In this document: positions 27,057 to 36,789 of the stretch, in pieces
How the letters are laid out: each line of letters starts with the position of its first letter
How positions within the stretch are numbered: position 1 is the first letter of the stretch
Source of the DNA: Blastococcus capsensis
GTDB lineage: Bacteria; Actinomycetota; Actinomycetes; Mycobacteriales; Geodermatophilaceae
Assembly (NCBI RefSeq): GCF_030165005.1
Contig: NZ_JASNNW010000006.1
Span: 186,001 to 250,000, forward strand
Direction: 5' to 3'
DNA length: 64,000 bases
Notes under the pieces: model-generated
What the model was told of the DNA's origin: nothing
Databases searched by the model: none
Seen by the model: only the letters and a program-made list of their open reading frames with translations
Translations under genes and position numbers: made by a program

Positions 27057-27230
27057 ACTCGACGGTGCCCCTGCGTCGGTTCCGGCCTCGCTCCAATCCT
27101 CGCTCGCTGGCGCTCGCTGCGATGCTCACGAGGCCGTGACTCGACGGTGCCCCTGCGTCGGTTCCGGCCTCGCTCCGCTCCTCGCTCGCTGGCGCTCGCT
27201 GCGATGCTCACGAGGCCGTCACTCGACGGT
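27057..27230 (-). repeat. Family R3 structured repeat, tandem (82-bp period), at the glmS 3' end
   Basis: Two 82-base units (27057-27138, 27139-27220) and the start of a third that is the glmS 3' end itself. Minus strand: GGCCTCG-TGAGCATCGCAGCGAG-CGCCAGCGAGCGAGGAGCGGAG-CGAGGCC then GGAACCGACGCAGGGGCACCGTCGAGT. The final ACCGTCGAGT copies the last glmS codons, so each unit is flanked by a copy of the gene end. The outer stem is GGCCTCG/CGAGGCC here and GGGGCG/CGCCCC at 17725. Confidence 0.75.
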
Positions 27231-29096
27231 GACGCTCTTGGCCAGGTTCCGCGGCTGGTCGACGTCGTAGCCACGCGTGTCGGCGATCTCGCAGGCCAGG
27301 ATCTGCAGCGGCACGGTGGTGACCACCGGCGCGAGCAAGGTCGGCGTGCGCGGCACCCGGATGAGGTGGTCGGCGTAGGGGACGACGTCGTCGTCGCCCT
27401 CCTCGGCGATCACGATCGTGCGCGCCCCGCGGGCCCGCACCTCCTGGATGTTCGAGACGACCTTGCCGTGCACCGAGTTGCGGCTGCGCGGCGACGGCAC
27501 GACGACGACCACCGGGGTGCCCTGGTCGATGACCGCGATCGGCCCGTGCTTGAGCTCGCCGGCCGCGAACCCCTCGGCGTGGATGTAGGCCAGCTCCTTG
27601 AGCTTCAGCGCGCCCTCCAGGGCGACCGGGAAACCGACGTGCCGGCCGAGGAAGAGGATCGTGTTCGCGTCGGCCAGCGACCGGGCGAGCTCACGCACCG
27701 GCTCCATGTTCTCCAGCACCCGCGCCACGGCGTCGGGCAGCTGCCGGAGGTCGTCGACGATCGCAGCGATCTCGTCCTCGTACTTCACCCCGCGCACCTG
27801 TGCCAGGAAGAGGCCCACCAGGTAGCAGGCCACGATCTGGGCGAGGAACGCCTTGGTCGACGCGACCGCGATCTCCGGGCCCGCGTGGGTGTAGAGGACG
27901 GCGTCGGACTCCCGCGGGATGGTGGATCCGTTGGCGTTGCAGATCGCCAGGACCCGGGCCTTCTGGTCCTTGGCGTGCCGCAGCGCCATGAGGGTGTCCA
28001 TGGTCTCGCCGGACTGGCTGATGACGACCACCAGCGTCGAGCGGTCCAGGACGGGATCGCGGTAGCGGAACTCGCTGGCGACCTCGACCTCGACGGGGAT
28101 GCGGGTCCAGTGCTCGATGGCGTACTTCGCGATCAGCCCGGCGTGGTAGGAGGTGCCGCAGGAGACGACGAAGATCTTGTCGATGTCGCGCAGTTCCTGG
28201 TCCGACAGCCGGACCTCGTCGAGGACCAGCTCGCCGTCCTCACCCAGCCGGCCCAGCAGCGTGTCGGCGATCGCCTGGGGCTGCTCGGCGATCTCCTTGA
28301 GCATGAACCAGTCGTAGCCACCCTTCTCGGCGGCGGCGGCGTCCCAGTCGACCGTGTAGGCGGTGGGCTCGGCCGGCGTGCCATCGAAGCCGGTGACTGC
28401 CAGGCCGCGGGTGCGGTCGATCTCGACGACCTGGTCCTGCCCGAGCTCGCGGGCCTCGCGGGTGTGCCCGATGAAAGCGGCGACGTCGGAGCCGAGAAAA
28501 TACTCAGCAGTACCGTCGGCCGTCTCTCCGATGCCCACCACGAGCGGGCTGCTGCGACGGGCGGCGACGAGGGTGTCGGGCTCGGCGACGTGCGTGGCGA
28601 CGAGGGTGAACGCGCCCTCCAGCCGCTGGCAGACACCCCGCATGGTCTCGGCCAGCCGGCCCTCGCCCTCGGGGGTGGACTCGTACACCGCGGCCAGCAG
28701 GTGGGCGACCACCTCGGTGTCGGTCTCGGAGGTGAACTCCACGCCGGCCGTCTCGCACTCGGCACGCAGGGAGGCGAAGTTCTCGATGATCCCGTTGTGG
28801 ATCACCGCCACCGAGCCGTCCGCGGACAGGTGCGGGTGCGCGTTCCGGTCGGTCGGACCGCCGTGGGTGGCCCACCGGGTGTGCCCGATGCCGACCGTCG
28901 CCTCGGGCAGCGGCTCCTCGGCCAGGACCTTCTCCAGGTTGGCCAGCTTGCCGGCCTTCTTGGCCGAGCTCAGCTCACCGTCGGCGACGACGGCGATGCC
29001 AGCCGAGTCGTAGCCCCGGTACTCCAGTCGACGCAGACCTGCCAGGACGACGTCCCGGGCGTCCTGCGGGCCCACGTATCCCACGATGCCGCACAT
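27219..29096 (-). CDS. glmS: Glutamine-fructose-6-phosphate aminotransferase
   Basis: 625 aa. Makes glucosamine-6-phosphate for peptidoglycan. Nucleophile Cys2 in MCGIVGYVG, RRLEYRGYDSAGIAV, GHTRWATHG; two SIS domains in the C-terminal half (CGTSYHAGLIAKYAIE, ISQSGETMDTLMALRHA; LGRHVGFPVALEGALKLKE) and the conserved end RNLAKSVTVE. Full length. TAGCCT (minus, about 29104-29109) stands seven bases before the ATG, so expression may be leaderless. I see no glmS ribozyme upstream. Downstream of glmM on the same strand. Confidence 0.97.
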   Translation of the reverse strand: MCGIVGYVGPQDARDVVLAGLRRLEYRGYDSAGIAVVADGELSSAKKAGKLANLEKVLAEEPLPEATVGIGHTRWATHGGPTDRNAHPHLSADGSVAVIHNGIIENFASLRAECETAGVEFTSETDTEVVAHLLAAVYESTPEGEGRLAETMRGVCQRLEGAFTLVATHVAEPDTLVAARRSSPLVVGIGETADGTAEYFLGSDVAAFIGHTREARELGQDQVVEIDRTRGLAVTGFDGTPAEPTAYTVDWDAAAAEKGGYDWFMLKEIAEQPQAIADTLLGRLGEDGELVLDEVRLSDQELRDIDKIFVVSCGTSYHAGLIAKYAIEHWTRIPVEVEVASEFRYRDPVLDRSTLVVVISQSGETMDTLMALRHAKDQKARVLAICNANGSTIPRESDAVLYTHAGPEIAVASTKAFLAQIVACYLVGLFLAQVRGVKYEDEIAAIVDDLRQLPDAVARVLENMEPVRELARSLADANTILFLGRHVGFPVALEGALKLKELAYIHAEGFAAGELKHGPIAVIDQGTPVVVVVPSPRSRNSVHGKVVSNIQEVRARGARTIVIAEEGDDDVVPYADHLIRVPRTPTLLAPVVTTVPLQILACEIADTRGYDVDQPRNLAKSVTVE

Positions 29097-29236
29097 TTGA
29101 CTCAGGCTACCGGCAGTGGCGGACCGATCCGTCTACAACACGGTCCTCATCCGCAGGGCACCGTCACCACTGGCCGCCCGCTGTCACGTGGGAACCAGCA
29201 GTCCCACCTCGCGGTACGGCCATCCGCCCGTCGGGG

Positions 29237-30580
29237 TCAGCGGACGTTCGCGACCACCGTCGCCAGACCCTGGGCCATCGCGTCGGCCTGCTCCTGGGTG
29301 GGCGCCTCGATCATGACCCGCACCAGCTGCTCGGTGCCCGAGGGGCGCAGCAGGACCCGGCCGGAGTCGCCCAGCTCGGCCGCCACCGCGTTGACGGCGG
29401 CGGCGACGTCGTCGCTCGCGGCCACTGCGAGCCGGTCGTGGACCGGCACGTTGATCAGCACCTGCGGAAGCCGCTGGACGACGGAGGCCAGCTCGGCCAG
29501 CGAGGTGCCGGTCGCGGCCATCCGCGACAGCAGGGCCAGCCCGGTGAGCAGGCCGTCCCCGGTGGTGGCGTGCTCCAGGAACACCAGGTGCCCGCTCTGC
29601 TCGCCGCCCAGGCTGAAATCCTGGGCCCGCAGGGCTTCCAGCACGTACCGGTCGCCGACGGCGGTCGTGTGCACGGAGATCCCCGCGTCGCGCATGGTGT
29701 GGTGGAAGCCCAGGTTGCTCATCACCGTCGCCACGACAGCGTCGGACTTCAGCGCGCCCCGCTCGTGCAGCGCGAGCGCGCAGACCGCGAGGATGGCGTC
29801 GCCGTCGACGACCTCACCCGTGGCGGTCACGGCCAGGCAGCGGTCGGCGTCGCCGTCGTGCGCGATGCCGATGTCGGCGCCCCGTTCCCGGACCGCCTCG
29901 ATGAGCGGGCCCAGGTGCGTGGAGCCGATCCCGTCGTTGATGTTCCAGCCGTCGGGGGCGCAGCCGATGGCGTGCACCGTGGCCCCGGCGCGGCGGTACA
30001 CCTCCGGTGCCGCGGTGGCGGCCGCGCCGTGGGCCGCGTCGACGACCACGGTCAGGCCGTTCAGGGGCCGGTCGACGGTGGTCAGCAGGTGCTCGACGTA
30101 GGCGTCGGTGCCGTCGACGAGGGCCCGGACCCGGCCGATCCCGGCCCCGGTGGGACGGTGCGCGTCGGAGGAGCCGGAGGTCACGGTCTGCTCGACGGCG
30201 GCCTCGACGGCGTCGGGCAGCTTGTGCCCGCCCCGGCTGAACAACTTGATGCCGTTGTCGGGCATCGGGTTGTGGCTGGCCGAGATCATGATGCCGAGAT
30301 CGGCGCCGCTCCGGGCGGTGAGATAGGCAAGTGCCGGCGTGGGGACCACCCCGGCCAGGAGCACCTCGGCGCCGGCGCTCGTGAGGCCCGCGATGACCGC
30401 GGCCTCCAGCATCTCCCCGCTGGCACGGGGATCGCGGCCGACGACCGCGACGGGACGCGAGGTCCCGTCGCGGTCGGCGAGCACGCTGGCGGCGGCACGT
30501 GCCACCGTGAGGGCCAGCTCCGGCGTGAGGTCGGAGTTGGCCCGACCCCGGACGCCGTCGGTCCCGAAGAGGCGACCCAC
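29237..30580 (-). CDS. glmM: Phosphoglucosamine mutase
   Basis: 447 aa. Converts GlcN-6-P to GlcN-1-[13 protein letters not shown] at the start, phosphoserine loop [19 protein letters not shown] near 100, metal loop [12 protein letters not shown] near 240, sugar loop [20 protein letters not shown] and phosphate loop [12 protein letters not shown] at the end. Start GTG 30580. Follows rpsI by 11 bases, completing the rplM-rpsI-glmM run. Confidence 0.97.
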   Translation of the reverse strand: MGRLFGTDGVRGRANSDLTPELALTVARAAASVLADRDGTSRPVAVVGRDPRASGEMLEAAVIAGLTSAGAEVLLAGVVPTPALAYLTARSGADLGIMISASHNPMPDNGIKLFSRGGHKLPDAVEAAVEQTVTSGSSDAHRPTGAGIGRVRALVDGTDAYVEHLLTTVDRPLNGLTVVVDAAHGAAATAAPEVYRRAGATVHAIGCAPDGWNINDGIGSTHLGPLIEAVRERGADIGIAHDGDADRCLAVTATGEVVDGDAILAVCALALHERGALKSDAVVATVMSNLGFHHTMRDAGISVHTTAVGDRYVLEALRAQDFSLGGEQSGHLVFLEHATTGDGLLTGLALLSRMAATGTSLAELASVVQRLPQVLINVPVHDRLAVAASDDVAAAVNAVAAELGDSGRVLLRPSGTEQLVRVMIEAPTQEQADAMAQGLATVVANVR

Positions 30581-30591
30581 GGACGTGCCGG

Positions 30592-31011
30592 TCAGCGCTT
30601 GGAGTACTGAGGCGCCTTGCGGGCCTTCTTGAGCCCGTACTTCTTGCGCTCCTTGACCCGCGCGTCACGGGTGAGGAAGCCGGCCTTCTTGAGGGCCGGG
30701 CGGTCCTCGGCCTCGACCTCGATGAGGGCGCGGGCGATGGCCAGGCGCAGCGCGCCGGCCTGGCCGGTCACGCCGCCGCCCTTGAGCAGGCCGACGACGT
30801 CGTACTGCTCGGCCTTCTCCAGGGTCACGAACGGCTCACGGATGAGCTGCTGGTGCACCTTGTTCGGGAAGTACTGCTCCAGGGTGCGGCCGTTCAGGGT
30901 GAACTGGCCGGTGCCGGGCAGCAGCCGCACGCGGACGACGGCCTCCTTGCGCCGGCCGACGGTCTGCACCGGACGCCCCTCGGCGTCGGTCACGGTCAGT
31001 GCGCTGGTCAC
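30592..31011 (-). CDS. rpsI: 30S ribosomal protein S9
   Basis: 139 aa. [50 protein letters not shown] and the conserved tail [17 protein letters not shown], whose final Lys-Arg reaches the P site. GTG 31011 with GAGGAGAG upstream, supplied by an R2 repeat. Partner of rplM. Confidence 0.98.
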   Translation of the reverse strand: MTSALTVTDAEGRPVQTVGRRKEAVVRVRLLPGTGQFTLNGRTLEQYFPNKVHQQLIREPFVTLEKAEQYDVVGLLKGGGVTGQAGALRLAIARALIEVEAEDRPALKKAGFLTRDARVKERKKYGLKKARKAPQYSKR

Positions 31012-31087
31012 TTGCTCTCCTCGCTGGCGCTCGTCGGCGTCGTGACCGACGGTGCTGTGCTCATCGGTGACTTCGCAAGCTCAGTCA
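31012..31087 (-). repeat. Family R2 intercistronic repeat between rplM and rpsI
   Basis: Minus strand from the rplM stop: GTGACT-GAGCTTGCGA-AGTCAC (6-bp stem), GATGAGCACAGCACCG, then GACGAGCGCCAGCGAGGAG and the rpsI start. Homologous to 24598-24675 with paired base changes in the stem. rplM and rpsI are usually only a few bases apart, so this looks like an insertion that now provides the ribosome site. Confidence 0.65.
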
Positions 31088-31528
31088 CTGAGCCACCTGC
31101 TTGATCTCGTAGGTCTGGGGCTGCTGCGCAGCGTGCGGGTGCTCCGGGCCGGCGTAGACCTTGAGCTTCTTGAGCATCTGCCGCCCGAGGGTGTTGTGCG
31201 GCAGCATCCCCTTGATCGCGCGCTCGATGACGCGGTCGGGGTGCGTGCGCAACTGGTCGCCCACGTTGATGGTCTTGAGACCACCCGGGTGACCGGAGTG
31301 CCGGTAGGCGACCTTGTCGTCCCGCTTGGAACCGGTCAGGGCGACCTTGCCTGCGTTGACGATGACGACGAAGTCGCCGACGTCCACGTGCGGGGCGTAC
31401 TGGGGCTTGTGCTTGCCGCGCAGGAGCTGCGCGGTCTGGCTGGCCAGTCGACCGAGCACCACGTCAGTGGCGTCGATGACGTGCCACGCCCGGGCTACCT
31501 CGCCGGGCTTGGGGGTGTACGTGCGCAC
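31085..31528 (-). CDS. rplM: 50S ribosomal protein L13
   Basis: 147 aa. [69 protein letters not shown] and [24 protein letters not shown] are canonical. Start taken at GTG 31528. First gene of the rplM-rpsI-glmM run; the preceding 183 bases (to 31711) hold its promoter but I could not assign boxes. Confidence 0.98.
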   Translation of the reverse strand: MRTYTPKPGEVARAWHVIDATDVVLGRLASQTAQLLRGKHKPQYAPHVDVGDFVVIVNAGKVALTGSKRDDKVAYRHSGHPGGLKTINVGDQLRTHPDRVIERAIKGMLPHNTLGRQMLKKLKVYAGPEHPHAAQQPQTYEIKQVAQ

Positions 31529-31711
31529 GGCGCTCGTGTCCTCCGTCGTCGTCGGGATGGCTGGTGGGATCGCCTCACCGAGCACGGGAGACAGCAACGA
31601 CGCGCGGGCACCAGCCGGCTTGCGCGCGCCAGCCGGTCACGATACCAGCAGGCGGCACACCGCATCCCGGGCGCGGGACGGGCCAGGGAGCCCTCCCACC
31701 TCCGCGGACCG

Positions 31712-32206
31712 CTACGCGTCCTCGCGCACCTCGCGCAGCCGCCCGGTATCCACGTCGTACACGGCACCGCGGACATCGTGGGACAGCAGGTACGGGCACG
31801 CCCGCAGCACCCGGATCGACTCGCGGACGTCCTCGTCGACGTCGGCGAACGCCTGCACCGGCCAGGTCGGCCGGGCCCCGGTGGCCTGCTCGACGCGCGC
31901 CAGGAAGGCGGCCTCGTCAGCGCCCTGCATGCCGCAGCGGGTGTGGTGGACGAGCACCACCTCACGGGTGCCGAGCAGGTGCTGGGAGATGGTCAGCGAC
32001 CGGAGGGTGTCGTCGGTGACCACCCCTCCGGCGTTGCGGAGGACGTGGGCATCGCCGGGCTGAAGTCCGAGAAGGCGGTAGACGTCCATTCGCGCGTCCA
32101 TGCAGGTCACGACGGCGACCGCCCGGAGGGGGCGCGCCTGGAGCCCCTGCGGGGCCTCCTGCGCCCACTGCTGGTTCGCCTCGAGCATCCGGTCGATCTC
32201 AGCCAC
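31712..32206 (-). CDS. Beta-class carbonic anhydrase
   Basis: 164 aa. Interconverts CO2 and bicarbonate with zinc. Ligands Cys35, His88 and Cys91 (VVTCMDARMDV; VHHTRCGM), with the Asp37-Arg39 dyad of beta-carbonic anhydrases and VLRNAGGVVTDDTLRSL. Short form like M. tuberculosis Rv1284. Start GTG 32206. 20 bases downstream of the sugar kinase on the same strand, possibly cotranscribed. Confidence 0.93.
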   Translation of the reverse strand: MAEIDRMLEANQQWAQEAPQGLQARPLRAVAVVTCMDARMDVYRLLGLQPGDAHVLRNAGGVVTDDTLRSLTISQHLLGTREVVLVHHTRCGMQGADEAAFLARVEQATGARPTWPVQAFADVDEDVRESIRVLRACPYLLSHDVRGAVYDVDTGRLREVREDA

Positions 32207-32226
32207 GACCGGACCATAACCGGACC

Positions 32227-33204
32227 TCACCCCGGCCGATGCCTCCGGACCTCCTCCCCCAGTGCCGCGGGGTCCAGATCGGGGCGCCCGCCGGCGTGGG
32301 CGACCGTGGCTGCCGCGGCCGCCGCCGCCACCCAGGCGGCGTCCTCGGGGCCGGCTCCACCCAGGAGGGTCGCGACGAGCGCGGCGACCCACACGTCCCC
32401 GGCGCCCGTGGGATCGACCGGCGCATCCCCCAGCAGAGGGACGAGAACCTCGCCGTCGGCCCACCGGGGATCGGCCTCCCACGCCGCGGCGGCTCCGCCC
32501 GGCCGCGCGCCCGCCCGCCACGCCACGAGGTCGCCGTCCCCACCCACCGAGAGCGCGACCAGTCGCGGGCCCCGGGTCAGCAGCTCGGCCGCGGCCTCGC
32601 GGGCTTCCTCGACGCCCGGCAGGTCCCTGCCGATCAGCTGCGCCGCCTCCGCAGCGTCGGCCCGGATGACGTCGGCGCGTGCCAGCACCGCGGTCCGGGT
32701 GCCGGCGTCCGCGGGAGCCCCGTCGGCCACCACGAGCGCCGGGCGCGGCGCCCGCTCCAGCGCGGCACGCACCGCCGCGCCGGGCTGCTGGAGCTGGAGG
32801 CTCAGCACCTGGCACGCCGCCAGCTGTGCGTCGGCTGCCGCCACGTCGGCGGCGGTCAGGAGCACGTCGGGCGGCACGTCCTCGACCAGCCGGCGGCGGC
32901 CGCCGTCCGCCACGAGGTCCAGCAGCAGGGCGGTCGCAGCACCCCGGCGCACCACCCCGGAGACGTCGATCCCGTCCGCGGCCGCCTGCGCCAGCGCACT
33001 GCGGCCGGCGTCGTCGTCCCCCACGACCCCCACCAGGGCCACCGGGACGCCCAGCTGGCTCAGGGCCACGGCCTGGTTGGCACCCTTGCCGCCGAGGATC
33101 TCCCGCCGCTCGCCGGCGGCGACCGCGCCCCCGGGGGCGGGCAGCTCCGGCACCCGCAGCACGAGGTCCCGACCGACCTGCCCCAGCACGGTCACGCCGG
33201 CCAT
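32227..33204 (-). CDS. PfkB-family carbohydrate kinase (ribokinase-like)
   Basis: 325 aa. GGKGANQAVALSQLGVPVALVGVVGDDDAG (PfkB signature 1, about 38-67) and DPTGAGDVWVAALVATLLGG (signature 2, with catalytic Asp about 266) are clear. GQVGRDLVLRVPELPAPGGAVAA and the overall layout resemble ribokinase, but the length and Ala-rich middle do not settle the sugar. ATG 33204. Divergent from moeA with about 60 bases between. Confidence 0.9.
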   Translation of the reverse strand: MAGVTVLGQVGRDLVLRVPELPAPGGAVAAGERREILGGKGANQAVALSQLGVPVALVGVVGDDDAGRSALAQAAADGIDVSGVVRRGAATALLLDLVADGGRRRLVEDVPPDVLLTAADVAAADAQLAACQVLSLQLQQPGAAVRAALERAPRPALVVADGAPADAGTRTAVLARADVIRADAAEAAQLIGRDLPGVEEAREAAAELLTRGPRLVALSVGGDGDLVAWRAGARPGGAAAAWEADPRWADGEVLVPLLGDAPVDPTGAGDVWVAALVATLLGGAGPEDAAWVAAAAAAATVAHAGGRPDLDPAALGEEVRRHRPG

Positions 33205-33264
33205 CGGTGCCCTCCCGGTTCCCGCCGGCGACGCCCCGGCCCCCGATCAGCGAGGATGTGCCCC

Positions 33265-34467
33265 GTGCGCACGGTCGAGGAACACCAGGCGGTCGTGAAC
33301 GCCTTGCTGCCCGCATCCCCGGAGGAGACGGTGCCGCTCGCCGCGGCGCACGGGCGGGTGCTCGCCCGCGACGTCGTCGCCCGGGTGCCGCTGCCCGGCT
33401 TCGACAACTCGGCGATGGACGGCTACGCCGCCCGCTGGGCCGAGGTGGGCCGCGCCGCGGACTCCCCCGTGCGCTTGCGGGTGGCCGAGGACATCCCCGC
33501 CGGGCGGTCCGACGTCGTCCCGCTGGAGCCGGGCACCGTGCACCGCATCATGACCGGCGCACCGCTGCCCCCGGGGGCCGACGTCGTCGTCCCCGTGGAG
33601 CTCACCGACGGCGGCACGGACGTCGTGGAACTGCGCGACTGCCCGCCCGCCGGGAGCCATCTGCGTCGCGCCGGTGAGGACATCGCCGCGGGCACCGTCG
33701 CACTGGTCGCGGGTGCGCCGCTCGGGGCGTCGCAGCTGGGACTGGCCGCCGCCGTGGGGATCACCCGGCTGCCGGTCCGCCGCCGTCCCCGCGTGCTGGT
33801 CCTCTCCACGGGCAGCGAGCTCGTCGCCCCCGGGGAGGAGCTCGCCCCCGGGCAGATCTACGAGTCCAACTCCACCCTGCTGGCCGCGGCCGTCGACGAG
33901 GCCGGCGGCATCCCGCGCCGGCTGCACTTCGTGCCCGACGACGTCGACCAGTTCCTCGCCACGGTGCGGGCGGAACTGGCGACGGCCGACCTGCTCGTCA
34001 CCAGCGGGGGCGTGAGCGCCGGCGCGTACGAGGTGGTGAAGGACGCGTTCCGGACGCTGGGCACCGTCGACTTCGGCAAGGTGGCCATGCAGCCCGGCGG
34101 ACCGCAGGGGGCCGGGACCGTCGAGGGCGTCCCGGTGGTCACGCTGCCCGGGAACCCGGTGAGCGCGTTCGTGTCTTTCGAGGTCTTCGTCCGCCCGGCC
34201 CTGCGCCGCGCCCTCGGGCACGCGTTCCCCGACCGGCTGCGGGTGCCCGCCCGGCTCGCCGGCCCGCTGCGCTCCCCCGCCGGCCGCCGCCAGTTCCTGC
34301 GCGGCCGCTACGACGGCGGAGTGGTGTCCCAGGTCGGCGGCCCCGGCTCGCACCTGGTCGCGCACCTGGCGCGCGCGAACTGCTTGGTCGTCGTCCCCGA
34401 GGACGTGACCGAACTGCCCGCCGGCGCCGAGGTCGACGTCGTCCTGATCGAGGGAGCGCTCCAGTGA
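33265..34467 (+). CDS. moeA: Molybdopterin molybdenumtransferase MoeA (Glp)
   Basis: 400 aa. Inserts molybdate into adenylylated molybdopterin. LPGFDNSAMDGYAAR, EDIPAG, HRIMTGAPLPPGADVVVPVE, LSTGSELVAPGEELAPGQIYESN, TSGGVSAGAYEVVKD and LPGNPVSAFVSFEVFVRPALR match the family, with the C-terminal barrel at about 320-400. Start chosen at GTG 33265 with GAGG nine bases upstream; ATG 33256 is too close to that site but possible. First of a Mo-cofactor run with moaC and mogA; a long repeat-filled gap follows. Confidence 0.94.
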   Translation: MRTVEEHQAVVNALLPASPEETVPLAAAHGRVLARDVVARVPLPGFDNSAMDGYAARWAEVGRAADSPVRLRVAEDIPAGRSDVVPLEPGTVHRIMTGAPLPPGADVVVPVELTDGGTDVVELRDCPPAGSHLRRAGEDIAAGTVALVAGAPLGASQLGLAAAVGITRLPVRRRPRVLVLSTGSELVAPGEELAPGQIYESNSTLLAAAVDEAGGIPRRLHFVPDDVDQFLATVRAELATADLLVTSGGVSAGAYEVVKDAFRTLGTVDFGKVAMQPGGPQGAGTVEGVPVVTLPGNPVSAFVSFEVFVRPALRRALGHAFPDRLRVPARLAGPLRSPAGRRQFLRGRYDGGVVSQVGGPGSHLVAHLARANCLVVVPEDVTELPAGAEVDVVLIEGALQ

Positions 34468-34624
34468 GTCGACGCCTGAGCGACCATCGCAGCGAGCGCC
34501 GGAGCCGACAGCGAGTGAGCATCGAGCGAACGCCGGCGAGTGAGGAGCGGAGCGACCGCGGAGGCGACCTGTGACGGGGCGAGCGAGGAGCGCCAGCGAT
34601 GGCGGAGACGAACCGGAGGACACA
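34468..34624 (+). repeat. Repeat-derived intercistronic segment between moeA and moaC (diverged R3)
   Basis: 157 bases after the moeA stop, made of R3-like pieces: ATCGCAGCGAGCGCC (34489-34503), GTGAGCATCGAGCG (34515-34528) with GAGTGAGGAGCGGAGCG (34538-34554), and GCGAGCGAGGAGCGCCAGCGA (34578-34598). It is open in one frame and would extend moaC by 18 codons, but the moaC start with a good ribosome site is at 34625. Confidence 0.55.
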
Positions 34625-35098
34625 GTGACAGACCCCCGGTTCACCCACGTCGACGAGAGCGGCGCCGCGCGGATGGTCGACGTGAGCGCCAAGGAGGTCA
34701 CCGCACGGGAGGCCACCGCCGGGGGGCGGGTGCTGGTCAGCGCCGAGGTGGTCGACCTGCTGCGCGGGAAGGGCGTGCCCAAGGGCGACGCGGTCGCCGT
34801 GGCCCGCATCGCCGGCATCGCCGGGGCCAAGCGGACGCCGGACCTCGTGCCGCTGTGCCACCCGATCGCGCTGCACGGCGTCACCGTCGACATCGAGGTC
34901 GCCGACGACGCCGTCGAGATCACCGCCACCGCGCGCACCGCCGACCGGACGGGTGTGGAGATGGAGGCGCTCACCTCGGTCGCGGTGGCCGGGCTGACCC
35001 TGATCGACATGGTCAAGGCGGTGGACCCGCGCGCGGCGATCACCGACGTCCGGCTGCTGCGCAAGAGCGGCGGCAAGAACGGGGAGTGGACCCGGTGA
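34625..35098 (+). CDS. moaC: Cyclic pyranopterin monophosphate synthase
   Basis: 157 aa. Second step of molybdopterin synthesis. FTHVDESGAARMVDVSAKEVTAREA, IAGIAGAKRTPDLVPLCHPI with the catalytic His, MEALTSVAVAGLTLIDMVKAVD and RLLRKSGGKNGEW are canonical. GTG 34625 with GGAGG five bases upstream; the longer frame from 34571 is repeat-derived. Overlaps mogA by 4 bases. Confidence 0.97.
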   Translation: MTDPRFTHVDESGAARMVDVSAKEVTAREATAGGRVLVSAEVVDLLRGKGVPKGDAVAVARIAGIAGAKRTPDLVPLCHPIALHGVTVDIEVADDAVEITATARTADRTGVEMEALTSVAVAGLTLIDMVKAVDPRAAITDVRLLRKSGGKNGEWTR

Positions 35099-35592
35099 GC
35101 GCTTCCCTGCCGGACGGCGCACGCGCCGTCGTGGTCACCGCCTCCAACCGTGCCGCAGCGGGCGTCTACGAGGACCGCAGCGGTCAGGCGCTCGCCACCG
35201 GGCTGCGGGAGCTCCGGTTCGCCGTCGAGGGTCCGCACGTCCGGCCCGACGACGTCGAGGCGCTGACCGCCGTCCTGCGAGAGGCCGTGGAGTCAGGCGC
35301 CGACGTCGTGCTCACCACCGGCGGAACGGGCCTCACTCCCACCGACGTGACCCCCGAGGCGACCCGCGCCGTCCTGGAGAGGGAGGCGCCGGGCATCGCC
35401 GAGGCGGTCCGTCGCTACGGCGCCGAGAACGGGGTACCGACAGCGGTGCTCTCCCGTGGTCTGGCCGGGACGGCCGGCCGCACGCTGATCGTCAACCTGC
35501 CCGGCTCCACCGGCGGCGTGCAGGACGGCCTCGCCGTCCTCGGTCCGCTGTTCCCCCACGTGGTCAGCCAGCTCCGCGGCGGCGATCACTGA
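35095..35592 (+). CDS. mog: Molybdopterin adenylyltransferase (MogA/MoaB family)
   Basis: 165 aa. Adenylylates molybdopterin before Mo insertion. VVTASNRAAAGVYEDRSGQAL, DVVLTTGGTGLTPTDVTPEATR (the GGTG substrate loop) and VNLPGSTGGVQDGLAVL are family motifs. GTG start overlaps the moaC stop (GTGA). Confidence 0.94.
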   Translation: MSASLPDGARAVVVTASNRAAAGVYEDRSGQALATGLRELRFAVEGPHVRPDDVEALTAVLREAVESGADVVLTTGGTGLTPTDVTPEATRAVLEREAPGIAEAVRRYGAENGVPTAVLSRGLAGTAGRTLIVNLPGSTGGVQDGLAVLGPLFPHVVSQLRGGDH

Positions 35593-35637
35593 GGTCCCGG
35601 AACCCGGAACCAGGAACACGGCCACTGCCCGGCCAGG

Positions 35638-35742
35638 TCAGGAATCCCTCTTCTTCCGCGCGAACCTGGTGATCAGCGTGTACCTGGCCGCGATCAGGAG
35701 CACAACCAGGACGCCCAGTCCGACCACGAGCAGCGTCTCCAT
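35638..35742 (-). CDS. Possible 34-aa single-pass membrane peptide
   Basis: ATG 35742 to TGA 35638. METLLVVGLGVLVVLLIAAR is an uninterrupted hydrophobic helix, followed by YTLITRFARKKRDS with a positive cytoplasmic tail, a typical topology for small membrane proteins. The upstream sequence has GGAGGTGC about 8 bases before the ATG (minus strand, about 35746-35753), which supports translation. Sits alone between the convergent mogA and fdhD. No named family; function unknown. Confidence 0.5.
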   Translation of the reverse strand: METLLVVGLGVLVVLLIAARYTLITRFARKKRDS

Positions 35743-35914
35743 CGTGCACCTCCAACGGTTGCGGCCGACTCCTGGGCCTGCGACGCACGCCGTCACGACG
35801 TGCGTCGGCGGCGGTCGGGCAACGACCCTTCCGGCAGGGAGCGCTGCGCGCAAGCGGGGGCACGTCGACCAGCCGATCGAGCGGCCCGTCACCGCACCGC
35901 ACAGGTAGGCAGCG

Positions 35915-36748
<834 letters not shown>

Positions 36749-36789
36749 GGCGTGGACGGTACCCAGGTCCGTCGGCCTACGGTGCTGCC

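Noticed and set aside
27057-27230. CRISPR array
   Set aside because: Only two to three units, spacers are not distinct, units contain a palindromic core and a copied gene end, and there are no cas genes.
29097-29236. glmS riboswitch/ribozyme
   Set aside because: Only a weak 6-bp GTGGGA/TCCCAC hairpin (29188-29207) is present; no ribozyme core was recognised and glmS ribozymes are a Firmicutes feature.
34571-34624. Extended MoaC start at 34571
   Set aside because: The extra residues come from repeat-like DNA, and GTG 34625 has a much better ribosome site and matches MoaC N-termini.
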